A stretch of 64,000 bases of DNA from Sipunculus nudus. Lineage: Eukaryota; Annelida; Sipuncula; Golfingiida; Sipunculidae. The stretch lies in NCBI GenBank assembly GCA_026874595.1, contig CM049306.1, forward strand, positions 63,992,019 to 64,056,018, read 5' to 3'. Each line of letters begins with the position of its first letter. Position 1 is the stretch's first letter. The notes below the pieces were generated by a model. That model did not search any database and was not told the DNA's origin. It was given only the letters and a program-made list of their open reading frames with translations. This document shows positions 10,590-22,938 of the stretch, piece by piece. Position numbers and translations under genes: made by a program.

Positions 10590-11554
10590 GCTACTGAAAG
10601 TCAACTGAGGTATAGGTATGGTGCTTTTTCCGTCGGCCGTCTGTTAGCAAGGCACAAATCATAACGGCTGTTCCTAGAGGCTTCCAAGTAGATATTGCAT
10701 GGAGGTCAATAAAAGATCTCCTTGGAAACCTGAAATTAGGTCACAGCAACCTATATCCCTGGAGCAATGGACTTGAAGGTGCCCCCAGAATAATTAAAAC
10801 ATTTGATACAAACCTCCAGTGTCTTGATAATTATCCCCTGCCTCAGCGGAGTGGGGGGATATATTGATCAGCTCCGTCTGTCTGTCTGTCCATCCAGAAA
10901 AAAATTTTATGCTAACAATTAACTAAACAATTATTGCGAAAAGTTTTACTCTGATCTACTTCAAATTGTAATAGGGTCTTCAGAGCTGATTAGGTTTTGG
11001 TCCCACTTGGATGATTTTTGGATTTTTTATGAATTTTTTTATGCGAAATTTAACATTTCATATGTGATGCGATATCTCGAAAATAACTCAGATTTATTTC
11101 TTATTGTATTGCAGGTGTATCTTATGGGTCTCTAGAGCTGATTAGGTTTTGGTAACACTTGAATGATTTTTGGAATTTTTATGAATTTTTATACAATTTT
11201 TTAACAATTCATATGTGACTTTATTTCACAAAAAAAAATACTGGGATCTACTTCTTATTAGAGTTGCAGGTGCATCCTAAGGGTCTCCAGAGTTGATTAG
11301 GTTTTGGTCACCTAATGATTTTTTTAATTTTTTATACGCTAGTCTAGGTTGGGACATATTATGGTATACCCAAAGTCCCTCTGTCCATCCTTCTGTCAGG
11401 CCATTAACTTTTAGTGTTGCCGCCATAACTGACCAGGGCTTTGATGTATTTTCACGAAACTCACCATAACTACTTAACAATAGATTTTCTCACCAAATTC
11501 AATTTTAGGTAAAATCCCCACATATTTAATGAGGTCATTGGTCACAAGGCTACT
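10590..11554 (+). repeat. Dispersed repeats with a ~150-bp tandem section
   Basis: A diverged family A head and body (10590-10835) is followed by a family with the stem TATCCCC/GGGGATA (10842-10871). It then carries three units of about 150 bp, each with CTGATTAGGTTTTGGT (near 10985, 11136 and 11292). Another short dispersed repeat follows to 11554. No coding sequence. Confidence 0.5.
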
Positions 11555-12184
11555 TTGTGGTGTGGCTGCATTAACTTAAGAGTAATAAAATGGATTTTGA
11601 TCAAATTCAGCGGAAATATTAATCAATATAATATCACACCCAGTTTCGATTTTCAGCAAAATCCATGCATATTTGATAAGGTCAGAGGGCACCCAACACC
11701 CGAAATTTTACATGCGACACTATTTCTTGAAAAGTTTTACTGGGATCTATTTCTAATTATGTCTCCCCTCCTCCAGGGGAGACCTGTTGTTTTTACTGCC
11801 ATCATCTGTCGTCGTCAGTCATCGTCTGTAGGAAATCTTGTGAACGGGATGATTTTTGAAGGGCTGCAAGTTTTCCTCCAAAATTTTAAACACTCATTGT
11901 TCTTCCAAAAATCTGGTGACCTTGACCTTAATATTCAAGGGTCAAATCTGCCAAAATGTAAAATTTCTGTGAACCCCACAACCTTTGAAGTTATTCACAT
12001 TTTGTCCTCAAATTTGGTACACCAATTGTTCCTATCCATTTCTCGGACCAGTTCAAAACCTGGTGACCTTGACCTTCATTATCAAGGTAAAATCTGCTGA
12101 AATGTGAAATTTTTTAACCTCATAACCTTTGAAGAATTTATCATTTTGTGCTCAAATATGGTACACCAGTTGATCCTACCAAGT
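11555..12184 (+). repeat. Dispersed repeat with perfect 9-bp hairpin head
   Basis: A perfect hairpin GTCTCCCCT-CCTCC-AGGGGAGAC lies at 11761-11783, followed by TCTGTCGTCGTCAGTCATCG-type sequence. Two diverged ~110-bp units follow with GGTGACCTTGACCTT (near 11916 and 12060). The 181-aa open frame over this region is chance: it crosses unrelated repeats and looks like no protein I know. Confidence 0.5.
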
Positions 12185-12474
12185 TGCCGCCTTTAACGGT
12201 GCAAGACGTTTCGTCGCTGCAGGAGGTCAATAGAAATAGGGATCTCAGGCTGATAAAAATTTGAATTACTCAAGCCACCGTGTCATTTGGTACGACTGGC
12301 ATGGGTATCTGAGTAGGCCCTGAAGATCTCTGTACTTCAGGTGCAGGCTCACCCTTGGGCAATTCACCATGAACATCATCATCATAACACTATTTCACAT
12401 AATCCATGTGATGCCTCCAAACGCGACAATCCGACAATCGGACAGCGACACTAACAGGACTCAACTGTACCTTT
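12185..12474 (-). mobile_element. Gypsy-type LTR retrotransposon relic, C-terminal end of pol
   Basis: Read on the minus strand from the family A insertion, the sequence encodes VQLSPVSV and then CRVWRHHMDYV, which fits the conserved end of Gypsy pol (GPVSY...GRVWRRHVDH). A stop follows directly after YVK, then a Pro-rich tail. It continues, across the inserted element at 12475-14893, the relic at 14894-16150. No LTR is recognised. Confidence 0.65.
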
Positions 12475-14893
12475 TTTAGCTCAGCTGACTTTCAGTCATG
12501 CTGGGCTATAGCGATGGGTCTTTGTCCGGCGTCCTTCCGTCTGTCCGTCCGGCCGTTAGCAGGGCACAAATCGTAACCGTAGGGGCTAGGGCCATGAACC
12601 CTATGCAGTCTTAGAGGTTATAAAAAGATCTTGCAAACCTGAAATTAGGTCACTGCGACCTATATTCTCGAAGTTATGGGGTGTGTTTGCACCCCCCAGA
12701 AATAATTCTTTGAGAAAAAATTTTCATCCCAAACCTTCCATCTTTCACATACAGCTCACCTACCAACAGGGGAAGAACCATAATTTTTTTTAGGTCAAAA
12801 GGTCAGAGGTCAAGGTCACAGGAGCCTCTTCTTTGAAAAGCCTGTGGATGCATTTTAAGCCAACCCTTTCATCCCAATTCTTTGATCTTTCACATATAGC
12901 TCACCTACTAAGTTGGAGAAGAATCCTATAGATTTTGAGGTCACAAGGTCAAAGGTCAGGGTCACAGGATCCACTTCTTTGAAAAGGTAGTGGACACATT
13001 TCAAGCTAGACTTTTCATTCCAAACCTTCCAGCACTGATATCGCTTTTCTGCCAACAGGGGAAAAGACCTGTTGATTTTGAGGTCAAAGGTCAAGTTCAC
13101 AGCACCCACTTCTTGCGTGGAGTCATTTTCAGGCAAACTTTTCAATCTGTACCTTCCATCTGTCATATATGGCTTACCTACCAATAAGGGAAGAAGCCTA
13201 TTGATGTTGAGGTCAAAAAGTCAAAGGTCAAGGTCACAATATTTAATTGTTCTAAATGGTTGTGAGCATATTTCAAGTGTAACTGTTCAACCCAAACCTT
13301 CAGTCTTTCACATATGCCACATCTATGCATCACTCAGTTTCACTCAAACTTCATATTTATGGGTCTTTTTGCTTGAATAAATAACTTATTGATTTTGGGG
13401 TCAGCTGGTCAGCAGGTTAAAGGTTGCAGGTCAAAGTTATTCACCCATTGGTTGCCAAGTAATTACACCAGATTTAAGTGGTCAGTAGTTACCCATCATT
13501 TAGAAAGAATCCAGTTGATATATGGGCAAAAGGCCAAGGTCATAGGTCAGGGATGTTCACAATTACTTATTTTATAGACCATCTCTATTTTTCTTGTATA
13601 TATAACCATCCCACTCCAACTGGTACATCTCCCTGTGTGGCTGTAATTGTGAGTGACACTGGTGACATATGACTCCCTTTTGTATCAGCCTATTAAGTGA
13701 TAAGGCTCAGTGATAAGTACCTGTTACTTCATAACAAAAACACTGTTGTCAGAATGCTTCAGCCAGGCATTAAGACTATGAGAGTATAGTATTAAGGTTT
13801 AGCTACTGATTTATAAGATGATGGGAACATTTTGCAGTTTATTTTATGGAATCCTAGCAATAAACTTAGTTTCCTAGATATCTGAATATTTTAATATATA
13901 TCACCACATATAAAAGCAAGTGTTTGTTCTCATAATATGTGGATGTGTACCTTGATTTAGGATGGCTTTTTGTTTTATTTCAAGGCTCTTAGTCATGCTT
14001 TCTGCATTTCTTTTCTTTCAGGTTTGGCAGTTTACCTACCCTGCTGACCCCATTTGAAAAGCAGAGTGATAATAAAAAATATTGGACTTACACTTTTTAC
14101 AATTGCATATCTATAAATCTGATATGAGGGCCTGGACATGCCTTTTGAATTATTTTGGGCATTTTTTACTGGATAATTTGCCCCAAGTTTGGTCTCTTAT
14201 TGGAGAATGTGGGATATCAAATGTCATACTTGTCAGAAATCCATTATGTCTGCTAGTTAGCCACCTTAGAAATTCTTTCTTCAGGGCAGTTTCAGTAATT
14301 TTTCTTTAATGTTTGGTCCGATTTAGAGAATGTTTTTTGTCTGATTTCAGACTTGTCAGATGTCCAATATGGCCACAAGGCAAACATCTTTAAATTCCTT
14401 TGATCATATTATCTCAAGAACAGTTAAAGTGAATGCAGTTGGATGTATATTTATGTAATCTTGTAAAGGATTGGGTCAAATATTTCTGAATAAATATTAC
14501 CATCATTTATAAAAGTGCAGTACAGTTGGATTGTATTGAATAAAAATTCATACAGAAGCACCTGTTTCTCAATAATTCTTGCATGTATTTCCTTGATTTT
14601 TGCTATATATTTTTATCTTATATTTGCCCTTTGTGGTGTTCCTTTTGAGACTGACAGGTTTCAAGCAAGCTGTTGGAATAGTTCCTGATAGCTTAACAAT
14701 CATGCATTTTCCTCAGACCATCAATTCACTGTGTTTTAACCAGACATAGGTGATATATATTTCTGTTGTCATAGAAAATTTTCAACAAATTGGCAAATTG
14801 GTTCTTCAAAATTTGACTGGAAGTTGTGAATCTCAGTCCATGATGTCCCAGGTAATGCTTGGCAGCTGAGCGTCATGACCCATGGGTCACTTG
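12475..14893 (+). mobile_element. Family A element inserted in the Gypsy relic
   Basis: It opens TTAGCTCAGCTGAC after a run of Ts and ends GCAGCTGAGCGTCA, the 14-base palindrome TGACCCATGGGTCA (14876-14889) and CTTG, again before TTT. Inside are about five diverged ~145-bp family C units (12700-13600) and long AT-rich filler (13650-14850) with no gene. The Gypsy coding sequence resumes on both sides, so the boundaries are well set. No long target duplication is seen. Confidence 0.75.
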
Positions 14894-16150
14894 TTTATCA
14901 CACCAGAGACCCATTTGGGCCCATTCATGCAATTTCTCGCGTAAAATTTGTCTCCAATAAAGAGACTACCTGTTCGGCTTTCATGTCATAGTGGTTCTTT
15001 ATTTCTTCTTGCTTATTTTGCACAACTGCCTCTGTATCAGGTCTTAGCAAGTCAAACCGTGACCTTAATTGGCGCTTCATTAGTAAGACTGAGGGCGATT
15101 CGTTTGTCGTAGCATGCGGTACGATATTGTACGTCAACAAGAATCTGTACCATCGCGATTCCAGGGATCCTTCTTTGGTATTCCTTAACCCATTTTTTAT
15201 AGACTGTATCGCTCTTCGCCCAACCCATTACTTGGTGGGTGGTACGTTGAAATTGAATGAGGCGAATTCCATTCATATCACAGAATGTCTAGAACTTCTG
15301 ATTTGCAAAAGATGGTCCATTATAGGACACTATAGAACACGGAAGCCCATGCATAGCAAATGTGTGGCGAAGTTTATCAAGAGTCACCTTCGCACTACTG
15401 GAAGTAGTCACATGAACATCTATAAACTTACTTTTAGCATCCACAATCACCAGGATCATTTTCCCTTCAAAAGGGCCAGCAGAATTAATGTGGATTCGGC
15501 TCCAGGGTGTTGAAGGCCAAATCCAAGGAAGTAACGGTGAAACTGGTGGCTTCTTACCCATTTGTTGGCACAACTGACATTGCCGTACTTTCATCTCAAT
15601 GTCACTATCAAGTTTATGTCACCAAAGGTGCTGTGAGCGGCATAAAGCCTTTATCCGCACCATCCCTATAGTGCAAGTCAGACATCAGTATCTCTTGAAA
15701 CTTCTTCGGAATGATTACACGTTGTTCTGCACTGACAATTCATTTCGTTTCGGTTAATACGGCGGCAATTCGTTATTATCTTGCATAATGGCAAGCTATC
15801 CATGTAACGTGTACTGCAGAACTTGACTCGACTCAGAATAATTCCTAGTTTCCTGAAAAATATGTTTTGCTGTGACAATAGACGAAGTATCAACAAACTC
15901 CATGGACAACAATATTTCAGGTGGGTCCGGCACACTACCTGGTTGCTTCCGGATAGGCAGTCGACTTAAGGCGTCAGCATTACAGTGGTTTTTGCCAGGA
16001 CGGTATATCAGACAAGTCATATGCGCCCAAAAAGAAAGTCCATTGGATGCGGGCAGATACTATCACTGATATTGCCTGAGTTTCTTTAAAATTCGTCATC
16101 CCGTGGCCTTTCTTATTTGTACATGACTTAAATCTGCCGTTACCATGGTT
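14894..16150 (-). mobile_element. Gypsy-type LTR retrotransposon relic: RNase H end, integrase
   Basis: On the minus strand, in order: the end of the RNase H region (YRPGKNHCNADALSRLP near 16000-15950), a linker, part of an H2C2-like zinc region (CQLCQQMGKK, 15580-15550), an integrase core (PWSRIHINSAGPF to GLPCSIVSYNGPSF, 15520-15300) and a segment with PHATTNESPSVLL and LRSRFDLLRP (15120-15040). Two of the aspartates expected in the integrase catalytic triad are replaced. The frame is broken by several stops and shifts, so the copy is dead. It is cut on the right by the hAT-like element at 16151 and interrupted on the left by the family A element. Confidence 0.8.
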
Positions 16151-17679
16151 CAGACATGGGGTAATCGTAATCAGTAATCGTAATCGGTTACAATCGATTA
16201 CATTTATTTTAAAAGGAAAGTAATTGTAATCGTAATCAATTACTCTCCCAATGTAATCGTAATCATGATAAATAGATATGATTACATTGATTACTTTTTT
16301 TTTATTGTTTGTGTGAGCATTTTGAGATAAATTAAGAGAAGAATAGTGAAGAGCTCACTATAATAGCTCTTAGGTATTCTTACTTTTGTAATCGATACTG
16401 CAAAAATGAGCAGTTATAGTAAGCCAGGTAATATTCACCTGCCAGTTAGCTCCTGAGCAAATCACCTCATTAATATATGAGCAAAGACTTTAAACGTAGT
16501 CATGATAATTGTGCACACATAACCATAAACAGATACCTTTGTACAACATCTTGACCGCATAAACTAATATATGTTCAGTATAGCTTACATGGCTTAAATG
16601 CATAAAATAACATTTCATACCTGAAACGGTTTGATTTAACATTTTAATTGGGAAAATAAACAGACGCGGCCCTCTGTCTTCCATGTACATGCATCTATAC
16701 TGAAATATAAAACAAAACCCAAGGATACAGGGATCCATTTCTTTTGGGTATGTATGCCCAGAGCAACTAGCTGCTCTAGCTGGAGGACAGTATTGACTGA
16801 CAACATTTCAAGAACACCTCATGGTTTGTGAGTTACGTAAAGCTATATCAAGCTGGTGACAAAGCCAGACGCAGCCTCTGCAGTGATTTATATTAGGTCA
16901 CAGGTAATCATGCCAGTGCTCTACCATGTTATGTAATATGTGAGACTTGCCACAAGTAAAGAGCTACAGTACTGAATAGTCTAAACATACAACATTATGG
17001 CCAGGTACATTTATACAACATCATGTCCAGTGGAGCCTGCAAACACGCATCTGTAAAAAAAATTAGAGAATTAAGATTTTATGAGCTCAAAACTCTCTTT
17101 TGAAAACGGAATAATCGAAGGAACATGAACAGACATGGGCATTATATTCTGGTAAAGGTGATCACTGTTACTACAACTATGTTTTTGGCTCGCAGAAACC
17201 CCATTTTAATCATGAAGCCTGCCCTAGCTGTCCCGCATATATGCCAACATTTAGCCCGGAACCGCACCCAGTTGAAATTTCTCTGACCCAACCTGTGAAA
17301 TCATGAAATCAAGACTTAGTTTATTAAATGCAATAAGCATTTGAAATTATATAAATCATTTCTAGTTATTCTTCAGGCTATTTTATCTATCTCACATCTT
17401 GATTGGACTAACTATTGCATCTGTATACTCTGTAAGTTTTCTTTTTTATGCATTTGGATAAGTTAGAGCTTAGAGTATACAATTCTTGCATTACCTTTGA
17501 CTATATTAAGGTTTGTAATCGTGGCTGTAATCATGATTACTTTTTGAAGTAATCGAAAAGTAATCGTTATCGATTACATGAACTTATTTTGGTAATCGTA
17601 ATTGTAATCGTAATCGTTTACTTTCAAAGTAATCGTAATCGTAATCGCTTACATATATCAAGAAATCTCCCCATGTTTG
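16151..17679. mobile_element. hAT-like non-autonomous DNA element with TAATCG subterminal repeats
   Basis: The ends are CAGACATGGGG (16151-16161) and the inverted CAAACATGGGG (17669-17679), 10 of 11 matching. Both ends carry dense, oppositely oriented GTAATCGTAATCG-type repeats (16162-16290 and 17512-17655). The 1.2-kb interior has no coding sequence I recognise. The flanking eight bases CCATGGTT and CCACGCAT agree at five positions and may be a decayed target duplication. hAT assignment is inference from the CA(G/A)-type ends and subterminal repeats. Confidence 0.6.
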
Positions 17680-18415
17680 CCACGCATTCTTGGGGTAAAA
17701 TTTGATAATTTGAAAATATTAACATTCATGTCTAAATGTTGGCTACTGTGGAATTTTCATGTAGATTTTTGCAAACGTACTTTTTTTCATAACTTTGGAT
17801 CATAATGTCACTAAAACGATGTTTGCATTTTTCTTCCACCAACTTGGAAATATGGCGGCCATATTAAAACCAGGGTTATATATCATTCAAAAACAGTAAT
17901 TTATGAAAAGGTTAAGGCAAGAACAGTTTGATATTCCTCAACCGAAAACTGTTCTTGGTTGATTCTAGGGTAATTTTCTTGTAGAATCAATTTTTGTTAT
18001 ATATAAAAAAAAATGTTGTACTGTTCATATCTAAATTTGTATATTTGAATGAAATAGCGGATTTATTTATACAATAAGAATTTATTATTTGGCTTTTTAT
18101 AGAAAGAATAAATTATTTCTGGTAAAAATATTCAAATTTGATCAGATATAACATATGTCTATATAAATATTTTATATTTTAATTAATAAAATGCAGGTAA
18201 ATTATGCAAATTAGATAAATTATCGAGATTAGAGGGTCTTGTCATAAGAACATCATGACGAAAACAGTTGCTTAATAAGTTATTTATTAGAGGTAATGTT
18301 TTCTTTTTAATTTCAAAGCTTATTTAGTTTTATTTAGGTTAAGGTGTCAAAGTGCCGCGATTTAATTGGTCTTATCATCCAGTAGACTGAATATATCATT
18401 AGCTGATGTTCGTCC
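17680..18415. other. AT-rich sequence, no recognised feature
   Basis: I see no gene, tandem repeat or family match here apart from homopolymer A and T runs. Confidence 0.5.
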
Positions 18416-18419
18416 ATCG

Positions 18420-19915
18420 CTTTGCGAAGATTACCATGATGATAAAGGTCTTGTAGTAGATATAACTTTGTGTGTCCGGAGATGACTTGTCAGGCCGATC
18501 TGGTAACGGAAGAACTTCCCGCATGTTGGACACTTGTGATCGGTGGTTGCGCGGAGGTAGTTGCCATCCTCCACTTGAGGACCTCACGTTTTCTCCTGGA
18601 CTCCGCCAGTCGTGCTATCTCATCGGATACTGCACCTATGTGTGCAGCTGCAGGCCATGCTGTTCGATCCTGCGCTTGACTTCCTATGTATTTGTATTGA
18701 TGGATAGTTTTTTTTTTCAGTGATGCTTTCGGACGCTCCTTGTAGCGCCTCCGCTGACCTCCTAATGATCTTTTACCAGTCACTTGTTTTCCATACAAAA
18801 GTTGTTTTGGGAGCCCCGTATCTGGCATGCGGCAAACGTGACCTGCCCATCGGATCTGGGATCGATGCAAGGTGGTGCATGTTGATTGGAGGTCGGCACA
18901 TGTTAGGACCTCAGTTGTCTGGAACTTTGTCTTGCTACCAAATATTCATCAGTCCACGAAGGCTGGTCAGGTAAAAGTGGTTCGGTTGTTTGGCATGTAT
19001 TGCATAGACAGTCCATGTCTCGCAGCCTTACAGCAGGGTAGTGATGACTACTGCCTTGTATACCTGGATCTTGGTTTCAAGATGGATGTTCTATGCTCCC
19101 AGACGTCAGGGCGGAGTCTACCAAAAGCAATACTTGCTTTTGTTACTCTGCTTTTGACCTCATCATTTATGTTTGCTGTTTTGACAATGTGTTCCTCCCC
19201 AATATGTGATTTTCCCCCATCACCTTCAGATCTGATCCATGCATCATAATTGGGGGTTCGTTATATAGCTTTCCTGGTGCTGGTTGGTGCATCACTTCTG
19301 TCTTCTTTATGCTGATGGTAAGCTCAAAGTTGTCGCATGCACGGGAAAACTGGTCCATTTATGCTGCATGTCTGATTCTGAAGATGCATTCAGGGCACAG
19401 TCGTCAGAAAAAAGCCGGTCACGGATAATGGTTGTCCTGACTTTCATGACAGCATACAGTCTTGTGCGATTGAGGAGCATCCCATCCTTGCGGTATCTTA
19501 TACCGACTCCAGGGTCTTACTGGTAAAAAGCGTCCATTAGAAATGCAGCAAACATCAAGCTGAACAGTGTTGGTGCTAGAACGCAGAATTGTTTTACGCC
19601 GTTTATACTTACTTGGATTTTGGAAGCTTTGAGAGCATCATCCCAGAATCTTTTAGAGTCATGCATATCTGCGTATCTCTGGATCTCTGGTGTTTTGTCT
19701 CTTAGTCAGGTATCTTGCATCCTGCGTGGTTTAGTCTGGACAAAGCGGCAGTTGTTTGTGAAGGCCGCTTTCTTTGAAGTTGAGGTGGAGTCCTGTTGGA
19801 ACACAAGAAGAAGCCTGTGTTTTTTTTCCTGTGAGGAGCCCTTGTATCTTGTTATCGATACAACGTGCAAGATTCCAGGTCAATACGGCGAAACCACTCT
19901 GAGAAAAGGGCATTA
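18420..19915 (-). mobile_element. Decayed non-LTR retrotransposon (EN-RT type) fragment
   Basis: Minus-strand pieces in order: an endonuclease start-like stretch (FAVLTWN, near 19890), a jump by deletion, a reverse-transcriptase part (APTLFSLMFAAFLMDAF near 19560, FSDDCALNASSE near 19400, ACDNFELTISIKKTEVMHQP near 19330), a segment with RWAGHVCRMPD and LPKQLLYGK (18850-18790), and at the end a C2H2 finger CPTCGKFFRYQIGLTSHLRTH (about 18535-18465). This order fits LINEs with a C-terminal zinc finger. Several frames and stops show it is inactive. I cannot assign the clade with confidence. Confidence 0.75.
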
Positions 19916-19924
19916 AAGTATTAA

Positions 19925-20125
19925 AGGAAAACGGATAGGTAGGTGGCGCGACCTGTCTGGTCTACAACAAAGCTATCCAAGACGGATAAACATGCGAAAT
20001 TTAAGGCTTTTACATCCATCCACTCATGAGATATGAGCGATTTTAACCCAAAGCAAACACACGGATGGACGCCACGCGAAACCAATTGCAGATGGCGCCA
20101 CCAGTCTTGATTACGAGATGAGCTA
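19925..20125 (-). repeat. Inverted single family B unit
   Basis: GGTGGCGCGACC (19940) and GGCGCCACC (20095) bracket a reverse-oriented family B half-unit that includes ACTCATGAGATATGAGCGATTT, the complement of the CATATCTC phrase of the arrays. Confidence 0.6.
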
Positions 20126-21439
20126 CGGTTGAAGTAGATATGAAGAAAAAACCGGTTGTCGCTCACAATGTGTACATAATCCTTGCTTGTAACATTCAAA
20201 TTTAACCTATTCACATTCATCAAAACAAGAAGTTGGTGAATTTTACAAGTGTCTACCAACAATTTATTACATCTTTAAGATAAGTCCATTTTAATTTAGG
20301 CTGTTGCTTCATAACATTTTTAATTGTAGCACTTTATGTAGGACTTTCTACAACTTTGAGAATACGCTTAGACCCGGAGATCTGCAAAATTCACCAAAGG
20401 ATTTTCATAAAATGTGACAGATGCGAAATTCTTGATTTTAAATTGACCATGACCTGAGCAAGATTAAAATACATGTAGGCCTACTCACAGATTAATGTTT
20501 AAACTAAGGACCTATATAAATCTATATTCATTGTTTTAAGTTTGAGATGAAGTCCATATAGGATTTTTCATGAAATTTAAAAAGGCCTTCTCCCAGTATA
20601 ACATAGTAAAAAATGAATGAAAACTTATTAAATAATGGGCTCTATTAATTATTTTCTATTTGCATGTATCCCAGGCCTATAACTAGTTTATCAATAAATT
20701 GCACAGAGTATTGGTGATAATGCCGATGTCTGTATGTACTTATAGCTCTTCACTGAGCTGCGTTAGTGCTAACCGGGAATAGTCAAGACCTTTAGCTCTG
20801 GGGGCAATGTGGCCGGGTCCGGAGCTCTTGACACTTCACACCTGAGCAGGTGTTTATTACACATGATCAACATTAGATTTTCAAACACACCTATACTGTG
20901 TTCAAGCCATAGACTGCAATACTGTAAGGATAGTACAGACAGTGCCTCATTCACTGTCTGTGGCACCACTGAATTAACTCAGAGGTTATGACTATTAGAC
21001 TGTCTACCTCTGAAGTGCTCAAATATCAGCAGCACGTACTGCAGCAGCACTGTCTAGCCTCAGCTACCAATAATAACTTGTCGTACATTATGTGTAAGCT
21101 GGCCAAGAACTACTGCAGTGTTTACTGACCAGGCCTAATTAATGAATCTACAAACAAGCCCAGAGTTTATCAATTTTTGTGATAGGTTGGTTGCTGGTTG
21201 GTCAGTCTCGGATGTCTGTTTGTTTTAATCGTCATTCCAAGGCCTGTTTTCTGGTGTGTAGCTGGCTCAATAAGCGGTAACCATGGTAACGCATTTTAGG
21301 GGAAAAGTGGTCTTATTTTTCTAACTTTGTCAGTTTTAAAGCTACAGAGGTCTAGTTTTTTGCATTAGGTAGCATTCAATTAGTACTAAAAGGTTGCATT
21401 AAAGTCTCGCTATATCTCGTATAATATCTCGTCAAACGA
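20126..21439. other. No recognised feature
   Basis: This stretch looks largely single-copy within the window. Short open frames on both strands have no protein-like features that I can name. No splice-flanked exon is convincing. Confidence 0.45.
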
Positions 21440-22480
21440 GATATTTCGAAATTTCATTCATCTTGCCCTGGAGGCCACAGTGTTGCAGGAATCTTTATGA
21501 AACTGACATATCTAAAGTCTTACACAAGCATCTCAAAACTGTGGGGTTTTTTTTCATTTTTTTAATACGGCCGCTAGGGGGCGCTGGATGCACACCTCAA
21601 CATATCAGGTTTTGGCCACATCTCCAAAATTATAAGCCTCAATAACATAAACTATAGCTTATTTTCTTCCTCTAAGTCTACTCCATAATCTGGTTTAGTC
21701 ATCTTGTTTCAACCTTGTGTCACTTTGTCAGTGTGTCTGTCTGTTAGTCAGTTGTCCTCAAATTCGCCTGCTTGCTCTTGCGTCTCACATATAGCATTCT
21801 ACAGGCCACAGTTTTGAAAGAATCCTTTTGAAACTATTACATCTTATGCCTTACAGTAAAATCTAAACGAATTTTCAATTTTCCGGATATGGCAACTAGG
21901 GGGCGATGCACACGACCCTCCCCAACATATCTGTTTTAGTCATATCGCCATAACTATAAACCTCAATAACACAAACTATGGCTTACTTTCTTCCTCTGGT
22001 TCTTCTTAATAACCTGAGTTACTGAGTAAGTCAACTGGTCTCATTCTTGTGTCACCTTGTCAGTATGTCTGTCTGTTTGTCAGTCGTCCTCAAATACGCC
22101 TGCTTGCTGGTTCTTGCGTCTCTTATATAGCATTCTACAGGCCACAGATATGAAAGAATCCTTTTAAACTGGGACATCTTATGTCATACACTAATATCAC
22201 GAAACGCATTTGTCGTCTTCAGGATATGTCCGCTAGAGGGCGCTGCAGTCGAACATCCCCAATAAAATATTATTTTGCCATATCTCCAAAACTACAAACC
22301 GCAATTACATAAATTATAATTTATTTTCTTCCGCTAAACATTATCCATAACCAGGTAAAGTAATCTGGTGTCAATCTTGCCTCATATTGTCAGTATGTCT
22401 GTCTGTTCGTCATTTGTTATCAGCTTTGTCTGCCTGCTTGTTCTTTTGTCTGATATGTCATTCTACGGGGCACAACTTCT
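21440..22480 (+). repeat. ~333-bp tandem repeat, about three units
   Basis: GGCCACAG landmarks at about 21470, 21802 and 22138 and GTCTGTCTGTT landmarks at about 21735, 22062 and 22396 give a period near 333 bases. Each unit carries a GGGGGCG-type box (21571, 21891, 22230), then CATATC(T/G)CCA-AACTATAA, and a TTATTTTCTTCC(T/G)CT box. No coding sequence. Confidence 0.75.
21570..22245 (+). promoter_or_regulatory. CTCF-like core motifs in the 333-bp repeat
   Basis: CCGCTAGGGGGCGCTG (21571), CAACTAGGGGGCGATG (about 21893) and CCGCTAGAGGGCGCTG (22230-22245) each fit the metazoan CTCF core (CCASYAGRKGGCRS) at nearly all positions. Whether the protein binds here is unknown. Confidence 0.35.
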
Positions 22481-22722
22481 CAGCAATGGCCCTGAAAATC
22501 ATTCCATTGGTAGAAAACCGACAGTATCTGTCCGTCTGCCTATCATTTCAATTCCCGGCAAGCGTTCGACCTATGGTCGTCTAGTTATCATATCAAGCAA
22601 GTGCCTGATGCCCCATGCCCACTGGACCATGACAGCTTCTAGCATGAACTAATCACACAAGAACTTTTACCTTTTCCTGTGTTTCAGTATAATCGAACAA
22701 ACGCTCCACTCCTAACACGTTT

Positions 22723-22888
22723 CAGTTAAGGATTGTAATAGTTAAAGTAATAGGTATTATTCTATTACTTGGGGTCCTATTACTATAACAATTACAAGTT
22801 AAAATGATTATCTATTACTATTACTATTACTTTCAAAATCTGTAATTTTCTATTACTATTATTATTACATATAACTATTAACCTATCC

Positions 22889-22935
<47 letters not shown>
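22723..22935. mobile_element. Small hAT-like MITE next to a (TA)n microsatellite
   Basis: The right end, read inverted, is CAGGGATAGGTTAATAG (ending at 22891). The left end is CAGTTAAGGATTGTAATAG (22723). The interior is full of TAATAG/CTATTA repeats in opposite orientation. A (TA)n run fills 22892-22935. No clear target duplication. Confidence 0.45.

Positions 22936-22938
<3 letters not shown>

Noticed and set aside
11555-12100. 181-aa open frame
   Set aside because: It spans two unrelated dispersed repeats and has no protein-like conservation I can see.
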